Origin: an uncultured Desulfobulbaceae bacterium
Lineage (GTDB): Bacteria; Desulfobacterota; Desulfobulbia; Desulfobulbales; BM004
Length of the DNA stretch: 50,086 nucleotides
Assembly: GCA_947259115.1 (NCBI GenBank)
Contig: CAMYKS010000019.1
Location: 1-50,086 of the forward strand
Direction of reading: 5' to 3'
This document shows positions 1 to 8,217 of the stretch, piece by piece. The translations under genes were made by a program, and so were the position numbers. Below the pieces are notes generated by a model that was not told where the DNA came from, did no database searches, and worked only from the letters and a program-made list of their open reading frames with translations. Positions within the stretch are counted from its first letter, which is position 1, and every line of letters starts with the position of its first letter.

Positions 1-72
1 TCTTTGTCCCTTTGTGCCTAAAAAATAAATAAGTTGTACGCGGCAGCAGCCTCTTCAAGAGGCGAGTCAAAG

Positions 73-101
73 CCGGGTCCTCAGGGCCCGGATTCTTTAT
101 T
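73..101 (+). terminator. candidate rho-independent terminator
   Basis: An 8-bp GC stem (73-80 with 84-91, one G-T wobble) with a three-base loop TCA is followed by ATTCTTTATT. It would end a plus-strand transcript entering from left of the window. No gene is visible upstream inside the window, so the gene it serves is unknown. Confidence 0.45.
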
Positions 102-203
102 AAAAATCCTTCACAGTCATTTGTGTCCCCCTATATATCGGGCCGGTAAAACACCGATCTGAAAATGTCGGTTTTTCCAGAATCCTCACCCCCTTTTTTG
201 AGA

Positions 204-233
204 TTGACACTCCTTGTTTCTTCCCTTTTTATA
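204..233 (+). promoter_or_regulatory. candidate sigma-70 promoter upstream of the tRNA-Leu remnant
   Basis: A consensus -35 TTGACA (204-209) is separated by 18 bases from TTTATA (228-233). Transcription would start near 240, right at the junction with the tRNA-Leu remnant. If this is the native tRNA promoter, the missing 5' half was lost by internal deletion rather than displaced by integration. Confidence 0.4.
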
Positions 234-250
234 GTAATTAGAGGGTATAA

Positions 251-306
251 GACTTAAAATCCCTCGCCCGTAAGGGTGTGCGAGTTCGATTCTCGTCCCG
301 GGCACC
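251..306 (+). pseudogene. 3' half of tRNA-Leu(UAA)
   Basis: The segment contains the anticodon loop CTTAAAA (253-259), the 3' anticodon stem TCCCT (260-264), a long class II variable arm (CGCCC-GTAA-GGGTG), a T-arm with TTCGATT, and the acceptor 3' strand CCCGGGC with discriminator A (297-304), followed by CCT. The acceptor 5' strand, D-arm and 5' anticodon stem expected before 251 are absent; upstream sequence is AT-rich and does not pair. The break lies at the anticodon loop, a common crossover point for tyrosine integrases using tRNA genes. The remnant is therefore either a displaced 3' end (att scar) or an internally deleted gene. It cannot fold as a tRNA. Confidence 0.75.
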
Positions 307-319
307 TGGCAGGGAAAGA

Positions 320-348
320 GGGGTGGTCATATGACTGCCCCCTTTTTT
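320..348 (+). terminator. rho-independent terminator of the tRNA-Leu locus
   Basis: GGGG-TG-GTCAT pairs with ATGAC-TG-CCCC (320-341; two G-T wobbles) and is followed by a T6 run (343-348). It sits 13 bases after the tRNA remnant, as expected for a native tRNA terminator. It also lies just beyond the 3' end of the minus-strand GGDEF-PilZ gene. Confidence 0.65.
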
Positions 349-363
349 GTTTATTGGGATAAA

Positions 364-1557
364 TTACGAATTGGGTTGCACTGCTTTAAGAGAATGGGAC
401 GGGATATCTTTGAGATGCTTGATCAGATAATTTGAAATCTCATCTTTGACAACTCTGCCGGAATCAATAAAAGCTATACTGATCTCATGCTTGCCCGGGC
501 CCATTTTTTCTGATCGGACAACAGTGCCGATAACAAGAAGAGGGTTTTCCTGGCTGAGCGAAATGTTGATCTGGATCTTAGCCCCTGTCTCCAATGGATC
601 TTTACTTTCAAGGAGAATACCGCCAATACTTATACTTTTGGTGGTGGCCGAGAATACCGGTTTATCATGGATGCCAAGCTCCCGGATTTCAACTGATGTC
701 TTGTGCTCTACGCGGATGTTACGTCTTTTATCCATTGAATAAAAAGAGATATTGTTCTTGCCGAAGCTTTTTGCCCGGTACATGGCCTTGTCAGCATTTT
801 TTAATAATGTCAGACCATCGTTTGCATCAATGGGATAGGATGCAATTCCGCCGCTTAATGTCATTTTGATCTTCTTGCCTTCATAACGTATCTCTGTCTC
901 TTCAACTCTTTGGCGCACCCTTTCACCAATGAGCCAGCCGTCAGCCTTGCTGGTTTCCGGCAGCAAAATTGTAATTTCCTCTCCACCGTAGCGGGCCCCA
1001 ATATCTTCGGATCTTTTTTCGAGCATGATCAACTGGGCTACTTTTTTTAGGACTTCGTCTCCCGCCATATGCCCCATGGAATCATTTACCTGTTTAAAAT
1101 CGTCAAGGTCTAAGAAGAGGAGGGTGAGGTTTGAATCATGGCGTTTGGCCCTGGATATCTCACGGGTAAGGGTTTCATCAAAGGCATTGCGGTTCAATAA
1201 ACCTGTCAGGCTGTCAAATGTTGATGATTTCGCCGCCTGTTCAAAAAGATGGATCTCAATGATTTTGGGGTTATGCAAAGATTTATTGACTGTGCAAAAG
1301 TAATCACAAACAACAGTCCTGAGGTTCACGTCACGGCCAATGACAGAACTGAGATTCTCGCTGTGGGATATGATATTGTTCCAGTGTTTTTCCGCTTCAG
1401 CCGGAGATAAATCCAGGTTAGTAAGAATTTGGAAAATGTATGAAAAAACCTCATTGCCTTCCTGTCCTATCAGAGTATGCAATTCTCTAATGAGTTGAGC
1501 ATCATCATTGGAAAATCGTTCAAAACAATCCAAAAGCTGATCGCGGATTGAGGTCAT
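364..1557 (-). CDS. diguanylate cyclase with C-terminal PilZ domain
   Basis: The 397-aa cytoplasmic protein probably makes cyclic di-GMP from two GTP and also binds it. Residues 1-110 are a helical domain I do not recognise. The GGDEF domain (about 113-270) has the active-site motif GGEEI at 191-195 (Ile for the usual Phe) and an inhibitory I-site RSED at 182-185, five residues before it, so feedback inhibition is expected. The C-terminal PilZ domain (about 277-385) has RRNIR at 278-282 and SISIGG at 308-313, matching the RxxxR and (D/N)xSxxG ligand motifs except for the first position of the second. There are no membrane segments. It appears monocistronic. GGDEF-PilZ fusions suggest the product is sensed on the same chain. 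Confidence 0.88.
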   Translation of the reverse strand: MTSIRDQLLDCFERFSNDDAQLIRELHTLIGQEGNEVFSYIFQILTNLDLSPAEAEKHWNNIISHSENLSSVIGRDVNLRTVVCDYFCTVNKSLHNPKIIEIHLFEQAAKSSTFDSLTGLLNRNAFDETLTREISRAKRHDSNLTLLFLDLDDFKQVNDSMGHMAGDEVLKKVAQLIMLEKRSEDIGARYGGEEITILLPETSKADGWLIGERVRQRVEETEIRYEGKKIKMTLSGGIASYPIDANDGLTLLKNADKAMYRAKSFGKNNISFYSMDKRRNIRVEHKTSVEIRELGIHDKPVFSATTKSISIGGILLESKDPLETGAKIQINISLSQENPLLVIGTVVRSEKMGPGKHEISIAFIDSGRVVKDEISNYLIKHLKDIPSHSLKAVQPNS

Positions 1558-1882
1558 GGTGACTCCGTTTGTAAGATTGTGATTTAAAGGCCGACAAATA
1601 TGAACAGGTACTAAAATAACATCTTAATTAATAAACTTTTCATGCTATTGTCAACGTCAAAGAGTTTTGCAATTATAATACAATACTGTTACGCCAAGAG
1701 CATGAAGTATTTAGGCTCTGTCTGATTCTGTGCGTGAAAAATGCGGGATAGGTTGAATAGACAGAAGGTCCTTGCAAAATGTAATTTTCAATTTGATGTT
1801 TTGTTGATGACGATATATGGTAACGGTCGCTTGAAAAAATTATACGCTTAAACATATCATCTTTTTACATTGGCCTTGAAGT
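1558..1882. other. divergent intergenic region between the GGDEF-PilZ gene and tatC
   Basis: This 325-base AT-rich stretch separates two divergently transcribed genes and must hold both promoters. On the minus strand a consensus TTGACA (1654-1649) lies upstream of the cyclase start, but its -10 partner is weak. On the plus strand TATAAT (1674-1679) is a possible -10 for tatC without a well-spaced -35. I see no convincing gene; a 60-codon open frame on the minus strand has no ribosome site or recognisable sequence. Confidence 0.4.
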
Positions 1883-2652
1883 ATGGAAGACTTTAAAAAA
1901 CAGATGCTTACAGAGCATTTAACGGACCTGCGAAGCTGTCTTCTCTCTTCGTTCATTGCAACCGGCATCGGGTTTGCAATCTCCTATGCCTTTGTCAAAC
2001 AGATCGGCAACTGGTTTTTCAAGCCCCTGTTCAAGGTTTTGCCCGAACAGGCGAGTCTTATTTTTACATCCTATCAAGAGGCCTTTTTTTTTATCTAAAA
2101 TTAGCCCTGGTTTCCGGTGTGCTCCTGGCCAGCCCTGTCATTTTCTGGCAGCTCTGGAAATTTGTGGCTCCAGGCTTATATAAACACGAAAAAAGGCTGC
2201 TGCTTCCATTCTCATTTCTTTCGTCCGTGTGTTTCCTTGGCGGAGCGGCATTCGGCTATTTTGTTGTTTTCCCCCCCGCCTTTCGTTTCCTGGTGGGGTA
2301 TTCTGCCGATTTTCTGACTGCAATGCCGGCAGTCAATGAATATTTTTCTTTGTCTCTCCGGTTGTTGATTGCCTTTGGAGTTATTTTTGAACTGCCGATT
2401 CTGATGGTCTTTCTTGCCAAAATAGGCATTGTTGACGTCCCTTTTCTCAATAAAAATAGAAAATATGCCATATTGATAAATTTTATAATTGCCGCCATTC
2501 TTACCCCGACTCCTGATATAGTTAACCAGATGCTCATGGGGGTCCCACTCCTGGTTCTGTACGAAGTGAGTGTCATTGCCGTCTGGTTATTCGGCAGAAA
2601 AAAATTAACGTATGGCCCGCCGGATATTTCTGCAGAAGAAAGTGAAGAATGA
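1883..2652 (+). pseudogene. tatC: twin-arginine translocase subunit TatC, interrupted by a -1 frameshift
   Basis: TatC is the multispanning receptor for twin-arginine signal peptides in the Tat export pathway. The N-terminal part (1883-2098) begins with the family signature EHLTDLR and TM1. The rest continues in another frame (open from about 2092 to 2652) with YLKLALV, LASPVIFWQLW and AFGVIFELP, all typical of TatC. The switch occurs at a run of nine Ts (2084-2092): ten would restore one frame of about 256 aa, the normal family length. Everything else is well conserved, so this is a sequencing or assembly indel, a recent mutation, or slippage on the T tract. No tatA/tatB gene is adjacent. 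Confidence 0.85.
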
Positions 2653-2961
2653 ACGGCTGGCTAAAAATGTAATGTTGTCTGTTAACTTTTAGACAAGATT
2701 GTATTAAATATAATGTAGCTTTTAACGAAACTCAGCTGTCAACATACTGGACTACCGCCTGCGCGGAAGTGGACGCTGTCTTTTTACAATGTTATTCCCG
2801 CGCAGGCGGGAGGTAAGCGACCAGAGAGAGACTCCGGGTAAGCACCCTTAAATACAGGGCATAAACACCCTTTCAGGGCATAAACACCCTTTCAGGGCAC
2901 CAGAAATTCAAAGGGGACAGATTTTAAACCTGTCCCCGGGTAACAATGAGGAGGTGAACTT
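2653..2961. repeat. repeat-rich intergenic segment upstream of the aldolase gene
   Basis: This gene-free stretch contains three different inverted or direct repeats. First, CCGCCTGCGCGG (2755-2766) pairs with CCGCGCAGGCGG (2798-2809) around a 31-base loop. Second, a 19-base unit CAGGGCATAAACACCCTTT is tandemly repeated (2855-2873, 2874-2892, partial to 2899). Third, GGGGACAG (2913-2920) pairs with CTGTCCCC (2930-2937). The last two end within 25-60 bases of the aldolase start, so they would lie in its leader if transcription starts upstream. The first resembles short intergenic repeats common in proteobacterial genomes. Confidence 0.7.
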
Positions 2962-4248
2962 ATGGCTCAGAGTTCCGGGGCTGATTTTAGAAAGGCAGTC
3001 GAAATTGGAAGACCACCCAATGTGGTTAAACTTTTCCCCCATTCCCAGGCTCTTCTGGTAAGCGGCAAAGTTATTGACCGGGCCATGCTGGCCAAGGGCA
3101 AGGCCATGACAATGGCCGCCAACGGCCGCAGTCATTTTATTATCCGGGGAGCCCTGGCAGCAGCCCAGAGAGCAAACAGTGCCATTATCATTGAAATTGC
3201 AAAGTCAGAGGGCGGAGCCAGTGCCTATTGTGCTGTCAACTATTGGAATATTGCCCGGCAGGTAGATGCTGTCTGCAACGAATTGGGCATCACCATCCCA
3301 GTTGCCATCCATGCCGACCATTACGGCATTAAAAGCGACCAGGATATTGCCGCGGCAAAGATTGAAATCCCGACCCTGTTTGAGGCGGGTATCACCTCCA
3401 TTGCCATTGATGCCTCCCATCTGCCGGACGATCAGAACCTTTTCGCCAATATCGCCCTTAATCCCAGCATTCCCAAATGGGCGGCACTGGAGACCGAAGT
3501 AGGAGAAATCAAGGGGAGTCAAGGTCTTTCAACGGTGGAGGAGGCCTTATTTCTTATCCAGGGTCTGAATGCCCATGATATTTTCCCTGACTGGATTGCC
3601 CTTAATAACGGCACAACCCATGGCATAGAAGCAAGCGACCAGGGTATACAGGTTGAACTCACCGCGGAGATCCATGCACAGTTGGTAGAATATAATATCT
3701 CCGGAGCCCAGCACGGTACGTCAGGCAACAGTTCCGAGCGCTTACGCGCAATTGCCTCGCAGACCCGGACGACCAAGGCAAATGTGGCTACCGCTCTGCA
3801 GATGCTTTCCTGGGGCATTGAAGTCAATGATTTCGGTAATGCCCAGCTTGATGGGCAGGGGAACTTTATCAAAGAACCGGATCAGGGTGTCACAGGTGAT
3901 ATGTGGCAGGAAATGGTTGCATATGCTGATAAGCACGGGTGGAAGGGCGGTAACTACAAAAAACTTAATCTGCCCTTTGAAACGAAACTTCTAAGCCAGG
4001 CGAGGGAAGTCAGGGAAAGAATGTGTAAAAGGGTGGAAGATTTCGTCTACAGGCTATTGGTGGATGTTTTTAATGCCCGTGATACAGCTCCCCTTGCCAT
4101 TGAGGCCATTTTACAGGCAAATTCCTATGATCTCGGACCCAAGGCGGGCTGCATTGAGGACCCCGCCGCCTGGACCGAGGCAAAAATCAGGGAGCGAGCT
4201 GCTGCCATTGATTCGGATAAGGGGCCGGAAGGCGATTTCGACGATTGA
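2962..4248 (+). CDS. class II fructose-bisphosphate aldolase family protein
   Basis: The 428-aa protein belongs to the zinc-dependent class II aldolases, which cleave or form fructose 1,6-bisphosphate from DHAP and glyceraldehyde 3-phosphate (glycolysis, gluconeogenesis, Calvin-type cycles). The metal/catalytic motif HADH is at 117-120, NNGTTHG with a likely zinc His at 215-221, and HGTSG (phosphate/zinc region) at 251-255. It is longer than the typical 340-360 aa form, with an extended C-terminus that I cannot assign. A strong ribosome site (GAGGAGGTG) precedes the ATG. Transketolase and RpiB at 11-13.5 kb act on connected sugar phosphates. A tagatose-type substrate cannot be excluded. Confidence 0.88.
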   Translation: MAQSSGADFRKAVEIGRPPNVVKLFPHSQALLVSGKVIDRAMLAKGKAMTMAANGRSHFIIRGALAAAQRANSAIIIEIAKSEGGASAYCAVNYWNIARQVDAVCNELGITIPVAIHADHYGIKSDQDIAAAKIEIPTLFEAGITSIAIDASHLPDDQNLFANIALNPSIPKWAALETEVGEIKGSQGLSTVEEALFLIQGLNAHDIFPDWIALNNGTTHGIEASDQGIQVELTAEIHAQLVEYNISGAQHGTSGNSSERLRAIASQTRTTKANVATALQMLSWGIEVNDFGNAQLDGQGNFIKEPDQGVTGDMWQEMVAYADKHGWKGGNYKKLNLPFETKLLSQAREVRERMCKRVEDFVYRLLVDVFNARDTAPLAIEAILQANSYDLGPKAGCIEDPAAWTEAKIRERAAAIDSDKGPEGDFDD

Positions 4249-4435
4249 TGGCTGCGAAATAAGCTCATCTACAGTGTTGCGCTGCGCTTCTCGTCACTGC
4301 GGTGTACCTCTTGTACGCCTCATTCCTCGAAACTGGCGCACCTCTTTGCCTAAGCTTACCTATATTTGAGCATATTTCATTGTCATAATGTAAAACTTTA
4401 TAAAAAATGTAGAGACAAATAATCAAAGGAAAAAA
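4249..4435. repeat. possible interspersed repeat with a hairpin between aldolase and epimerase genes
   Basis: The stretch starting near 4262 has an unusual mix of GCGCTGCGC and CTCGTCACTGCGG, followed by the hairpin GGTGTAC-CTCTT-GTACGCC (4301-4319, one wobble). There is no T-run after the hairpin, so it is not a typical terminator. Its texture is that of a short interspersed repeat, but no second copy is present in this window. The 3' part (4365-4435) is AT-rich and should hold the epimerase ribosome site AAGGA. Confidence 0.4.
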
Positions 4436-5473
4436 ATGGACAATACCATAAAAAAAGTCTTGGTTACAGGTTCTGCCGGGTTTATTGGTTTTCATCTCAG
4501 CAAAAAGCTGCTGGATAATAACATTGCAGTTGTCGGCCTGGACAACCTCAATCCTTATTACGATCCGGACTTGAAAAAGGCCCGCCTGGCCCAGCTCACT
4601 CCCAATCCATCATACAGCCATGTAGATCTTGATCTGGCTGACCGGCATGGTATGGAGGAATTATTTAAAACCCACAGCTTTGATGCCGTGATAAACCTTG
4701 CCGCACAGGCAGGGGTCCGGTATTCGCTGGAGAACCCCTATTCCTATGTTGACACCAATATTGTCGGCTTTGTCAATCTGTTGGAAGGATGCCGCCATTC
4801 CGGGGTCAGGCATTTTGTCTTTGCCTCTTCAAGTTCTGTTTATGGCGCCAACACCAAAATGCCGTTTTCAGTGCATCATAATGTGGATCATCCTGTATCC
4901 CTTTATGCCGCCTCAAAAAAGTCCAATGAGTTGATGGCCCATACGTACGCAAACCTCTTTGGCCTTGCGGCCACGGGATTGCGATTTTTTACGGTATACG
5001 GTCCCTGGGGGCGCCCTGATATGGCTTTGTATCTGTTTACCAAGGCAATTATTGAGGACCGGGCCATCGATGTCTTTAATCATGGCAAGATGGTCAGGGA
5101 CTTTACCTATATTGACGATATCGTGGAAGGGGTTTACCGGGTTATCCACCACATACCTGAAGCGAATATATCCTGGGACGGCAATGATCCCGATCCGGCA
5201 ACGAGCTATTGCCCTTACCGCATATACAATATCGGCAACAATCAGAAAGTTGACCTCATGCGCTATATAGAAGTGTTGGAAGAATGCCTCGGCAGAGAGG
5301 CAAAGAAGACTTTTCTACCAATGCAGCCCGGTGATGTGCCGGCCACTTATGCCAACGTAGATGACCTTGTGCGCGATGTCGGCTTCAAGCCGCACACGCC
5401 GATTGAGGAAGGGATAAAACGCTTTGTAGAGTGGTATAAGGAGTATTATGGTATTCAAGATAAAAAGGTGTGA
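4436..5473 (+). CDS. NAD-dependent nucleotide-sugar epimerase (UDP-glucuronate 4-epimerase-like)
   Basis: The 345-aa extended short-chain dehydrogenase has the NAD-binding GSAGFIG at 12-18, the catalytic Tyr-Lys pair in YAASK (Y157, K161), and the SSSSVYG segment at 131-137. [16 protein letters not shown] and VRYSLENP are characteristic of UDP-glucuronate 4-epimerases, which produce UDP-galacturonate for surface polysaccharide. Length and full motif set indicate a complete enzyme. No polysaccharide cluster surrounds it here. The exact sugar substrate is an inference from family resemblance. Confidence 0.88.
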   Translation: MDNTIKKVLVTGSAGFIGFHLSKKLLDNNIAVVGLDNLNPYYDPDLKKARLAQLTPNPSYSHVDLDLADRHGMEELFKTHSFDAVINLAAQAGVRYSLENPYSYVDTNIVGFVNLLEGCRHSGVRHFVFASSSSVYGANTKMPFSVHHNVDHPVSLYAASKKSNELMAHTYANLFGLAATGLRFFTVYGPWGRPDMALYLFTKAIIEDRAIDVFNHGKMVRDFTYIDDIVEGVYRVIHHIPEANISWDGNDPDPATSYCPYRIYNIGNNQKVDLMRYIEVLEECLGREAKKTFLPMQPGDVPATYANVDDLVRDVGFKPHTPIEEGIKRFVEWYKEYYGIQDKKV

Positions 5474-5544
5474 AGGTCAAATTTCCTGAATGCGACTAGC
5501 AGGTCTAACTCCTGCTGGCTGACATGCGTGTTGAGCTGCTTGAC

Positions 5545-6660
5545 TTATTTTTCCATTTCATGAAATTCCCGCATAAACTTTCTATCAATATAATCCTTGA
5601 TCATAAATGCCAGCCTGCCGCCAAACATGAGGGAGTTCTTCCCAAGTATGCCCTTGCCGTCACCCAGGTTAAAAATAAGCAGATAGGAGCCGCCCGGATC
5701 AAATTCCTGTAATTCGGTGCCATCAAGTGTTGCCATCAGATTATAAAACAGGACAGGGTTCTCCCGGACTGCATAAACTCCTACTTTATCCAGAGGTTGG
5801 TCCTGAAAGTAAATACAGTCTCCACCGCCGAAAATCTCAGGATGCTCCACACTCTGCAGAAACTTATTGACCAGCAGACCGTCGTCCGGTCCTGTCGGCA
5901 GGCCTGAATCCTTAAAAATAGTTGCAGGTTTTACGCCTACTGCAAGGAAAATTATATCTGCGGCATAACGTTTGCCGGATTCCAGGCTGATCTGCCCTGT
6001 ACTGATTTCTTTGGCATAATCATGTTCGATAATGTCAATGTTCCTCTTGCGTAGCGAACGGTATGCCATTTTCCTGATTTTTTCATGAAACCTGGACATG
6101 AGCTCAGAGCCGGCAAAAATTTGGATAGTGGGTTGAAATTTACCATTGTCTTTTGCAAGTTTCCAGATGTTGCCGGCAATTTCAAGGGACGAAGGCCCAC
6201 CACCTACGATGCCAATGGTAATTTTTTTCTGGCCGATAAGTTGCACTATTCTTTTCTGGGCCGCAAGGAGTGTTTCAATGGGCTTAACCGAGAAAATGTC
6301 AGTCCTGTCGCCGGCAACTTTGTCCCAGGGCACATAGCTGCCGGCGTTGCATGAAAGGACATCGTATGTAATGGTATCTCCACTTTCCAGATAGACGGTT
6401 CTGCTTGACGGCTCAATTTTTACGGCCTTATCAAGGACAAAATTACCACCCTGTTTGGTCACTACATGTTCTGTGGCAAAACGTATATCATCAGGGGAAT
6501 AGGTGCGGCTCAGCATGCCGGGTCCCATACCCGAGTAATAGTGGTAATGTGAGGGACCAACAACGGTTACCTTGTATCCCTTATCAATAAAGGCATGAAG
6601 GTTCTTCAGGGTCACCATATGCGCATGGCCGCCGCCGACAAGTACAAGATGTTTTTTCAT
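5545..6660 (-). CDS. FAD-dependent pyridine nucleotide-disulfide oxidoreductase family protein
   Basis: The 371-aa flavoprotein has an N-terminal FAD-binding Rossmann motif VGGGHAH (residues 8-14) and a second, NAD(P)-binding Rossmann segment IGIVGGGPSS near 151-160. A third conserved segment (FGGGDCIYF, about 305) should contact FAD. The opening LVGGGHAH resembles the flavoprotein family related to the domain fused to SelD in some bacteria, and more distantly NDH-2 and sulfide:quinone oxidoreductases. No selD or sulfide gene is adjacent, and no CxxC disulfide is evident. It stands alone, convergent with the epimerase. The electron donor and acceptor cannot be predicted. Confidence 0.75.
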   Translation of the reverse strand: MKKHLVLVGGGHAHMVTLKNLHAFIDKGYKVTVVGPSHYHYYSGMGPGMLSRTYSPDDIRFATEHVVTKQGGNFVLDKAVKIEPSSRTVYLESGDTITYDVLSCNAGSYVPWDKVAGDRTDIFSVKPIETLLAAQKRIVQLIGQKKITIGIVGGGPSSLEIAGNIWKLAKDNGKFQPTIQIFAGSELMSRFHEKIRKMAYRSLRKRNIDIIEHDYAKEISTGQISLESGKRYAADIIFLAVGVKPATIFKDSGLPTGPDDGLLVNKFLQSVEHPEIFGGGDCIYFQDQPLDKVGVYAVRENPVLFYNLMATLDGTELQEFDPGGSYLLIFNLGDGKGILGKNSLMFGGRLAFMIKDYIDRKFMREFHEMEK

Positions 6661-6810
6661 AACATTACCTGGAAAACTGATGTGACAGCAAAAAATAAGG
6701 GAAATGCTTGTGACGCAGTATGTGGGGAGTATAAACGATTTTTCCCGGGAGAGTAAGGAAAAAGAGGGAGAATTGCAACGATGAATTGGACTTACTACAC
6801 CGACAGGCTC

Positions 6811-7293
6811 CTAGGACATGATATAAAATCCCAAAGGTCCGTCAAAGGCAAACTCACCGGATCTTTCAAACTCGCAGCCAATGGAGTTTTTACGCGCATC
6901 CCTTACTATAACATGTTTCTTGATTTCAGAACGTTGCTCATCATCAAGGGTAAACTCTATGGTAAGTTCATCATCGACTTTAAAATTATGGACATCGATA
7001 CTGGAAAATTCCAGGCCGTTTACGGAAATATTTTTAACGACAAGAGCACCGCGGCTGTTCTTTTGCGAGTGGTTGAGATAGGTTCCTCGCAGATTTGTGC
7101 TCTTTCTGACTCTTTTTCGGAATTCCAGGTCCACGGTGAACGTGTTTTTACAGGCACATTTTATTTTAATACTGCTTTTAATACCTTTGAATGAGGCAAC
7201 AGGTGCTGTTTTCTGCCGTCCACAGTCCGGGCAGGTTATTACGGCTGTATTGTCAGGTCTGACATATGTTTTTGTTTTTTTTGCTTGCGACAT
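6811..7293 (-). CDS. PilZ domain protein with N-terminal zinc-ribbon-like segment
   Basis: The 160-aa protein has a Cys-rich start (CPDC at about 20-23, CAC at about 45-47) resembling a zinc ribbon, then a PilZ domain containing RKRVRK and NISVNGLEF, the positions of the RxxxR and (D/N)xSxxG c-di-GMP motifs. It is a likely c-di-GMP effector. I chose the ATG at 7293 (MSQAKK) because AAGGAT lies seven bases before it; a start nine codons upstream has no ribosome site. It lies 125 bases downstream of folE2 on the same strand, but a functional link is not evident. Confidence 0.78.
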   Translation of the reverse strand: MSQAKKTKTYVRPDNTAVITCPDCGRQKTAPVASFKGIKSSIKIKCACKNTFTVDLEFRKRVRKSTNLRGTYLNHSQKNSRGALVVKNISVNGLEFSSIDVHNFKVDDELTIEFTLDDEQRSEIKKHVIVRDARKNSIGCEFERSGEFAFDGPLGFYIMS

Positions 7294-7418
7294 GATTGCA
7301 TCCTTTTTGATGATCAGCATTTAAGGAAGATGATAAAATATTCGTGTTTTTTTGTTTAGTCAATATGATTTACAATCGGTGATCGATAGGGCTTACATTC
7401 AGCAAAAAATGTAAAAAT

Positions 7419-8153
7419 TCAGATTTCGTTGCTGTCAACATAGGCATAGGCGCTATGTTTATGGATAGATTCAAAACTTTCCACACTGACGGAAAACCAG
7501 TAGATATCCTCATGTTCTTTGGCAAGTTCAGCCACCCTGCGGACAACATCTTCCACGAACATGGGGTTTTCATAGGCCTGCTCCGTGACAAATTTTTCGT
7601 CAGGTCTTTTCAGCAGGGCATATACCTGACTGGATGCAGCAGATTCCACCAGATCAATGAGATCTTCCAGCCAGACAAAACCTGTAAATTTAACATTAAG
7701 GTTGACCTCGGCCCGCTGGTTATGGGCTCCGCCTGCGCTTATTTCCTTGGAGCAGGGACAGAGGGTGGTGACCGGTACCCAGACTGAGAGCATGAAGTCT
7801 TCATCCTTGCCGATACTGCCGGTGAAGCGACAGGGGTATTCCATAAGACTGGAAGTCTGGGATACCGGGGCTTGCTTTTTTATGAAGTAGGGGAAGGTCA
7901 TTTCAAGATGGGCGGCTTCAGCCTGGAGCTCATTCTGCACTTCTGAAAGCAGCGTGGCAAGGATGTTGGCGCTCATATCGTCCTGGTGCTTATTAAGCGC
8001 AGCAATAAAGGTTGAGACACATGTCTCCCGATAGTGTTTGGGGATATCGGCATGCAGACTGATGCCGGCCACGGTTTCCTGAAGAGTCCCGGCTTTTTCA
8101 CGTATGCGCACCGGGAATTTTATGTCTTTAACGCCCACGCTTGTGAGTTTCAT
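7419..8153 (-). CDS. folE2: GTP cyclohydrolase FolE2 (type IB)
   Basis: The 244-aa enzyme converts GTP to 7,8-dihydroneopterin triphosphate, the first step of folate (and queuosine precursor) synthesis. The FolE2 signature LCPCSKEISAGGAHNQRA at 131-148 includes the metal/catalytic Cys region (C132, C134) and His-Asn. FolE2 tolerates several divalent metals, unlike the zinc-dependent FolE, and is often used when zinc is scarce. No zinc-uptake operator was recognised upstream. It is full length for the family. Confidence 0.92.
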   Translation of the reverse strand: MKLTSVGVKDIKFPVRIREKAGTLQETVAGISLHADIPKHYRETCVSTFIAALNKHQDDMSANILATLLSEVQNELQAEAAHLEMTFPYFIKKQAPVSQTSSLMEYPCRFTGSIGKDEDFMLSVWVPVTTLCPCSKEISAGGAHNQRAEVNLNVKFTGFVWLEDLIDLVESAASSQVYALLKRPDEKFVTEQAYENPMFVEDVVRRVAELAKEHEDIYWFSVSVESFESIHKHSAYAYVDSNEI

Positions 8154-8217
8154 TGTTTCGTTCCTGTTTCCTGTTTTAAGTGTTCCTGTATGGCAATAAA
8201 CTCAGTCACATACAATT

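Noticed and set aside
1673..1855. 60-codon open frame on the minus strand upstream of tatC
   Set aside because: No ribosome site, no recognisable sequence, low-complexity serine/tyrosine-rich translation, and it occupies the promoter region between divergent genes.
5496..5518. Hairpin CTAGCAGG/CCTGCTGG between the epimerase and FAD oxidoreductase genes as a terminator
   Set aside because: The stem is decent but no T-run follows on either strand, so I do not call a terminator.
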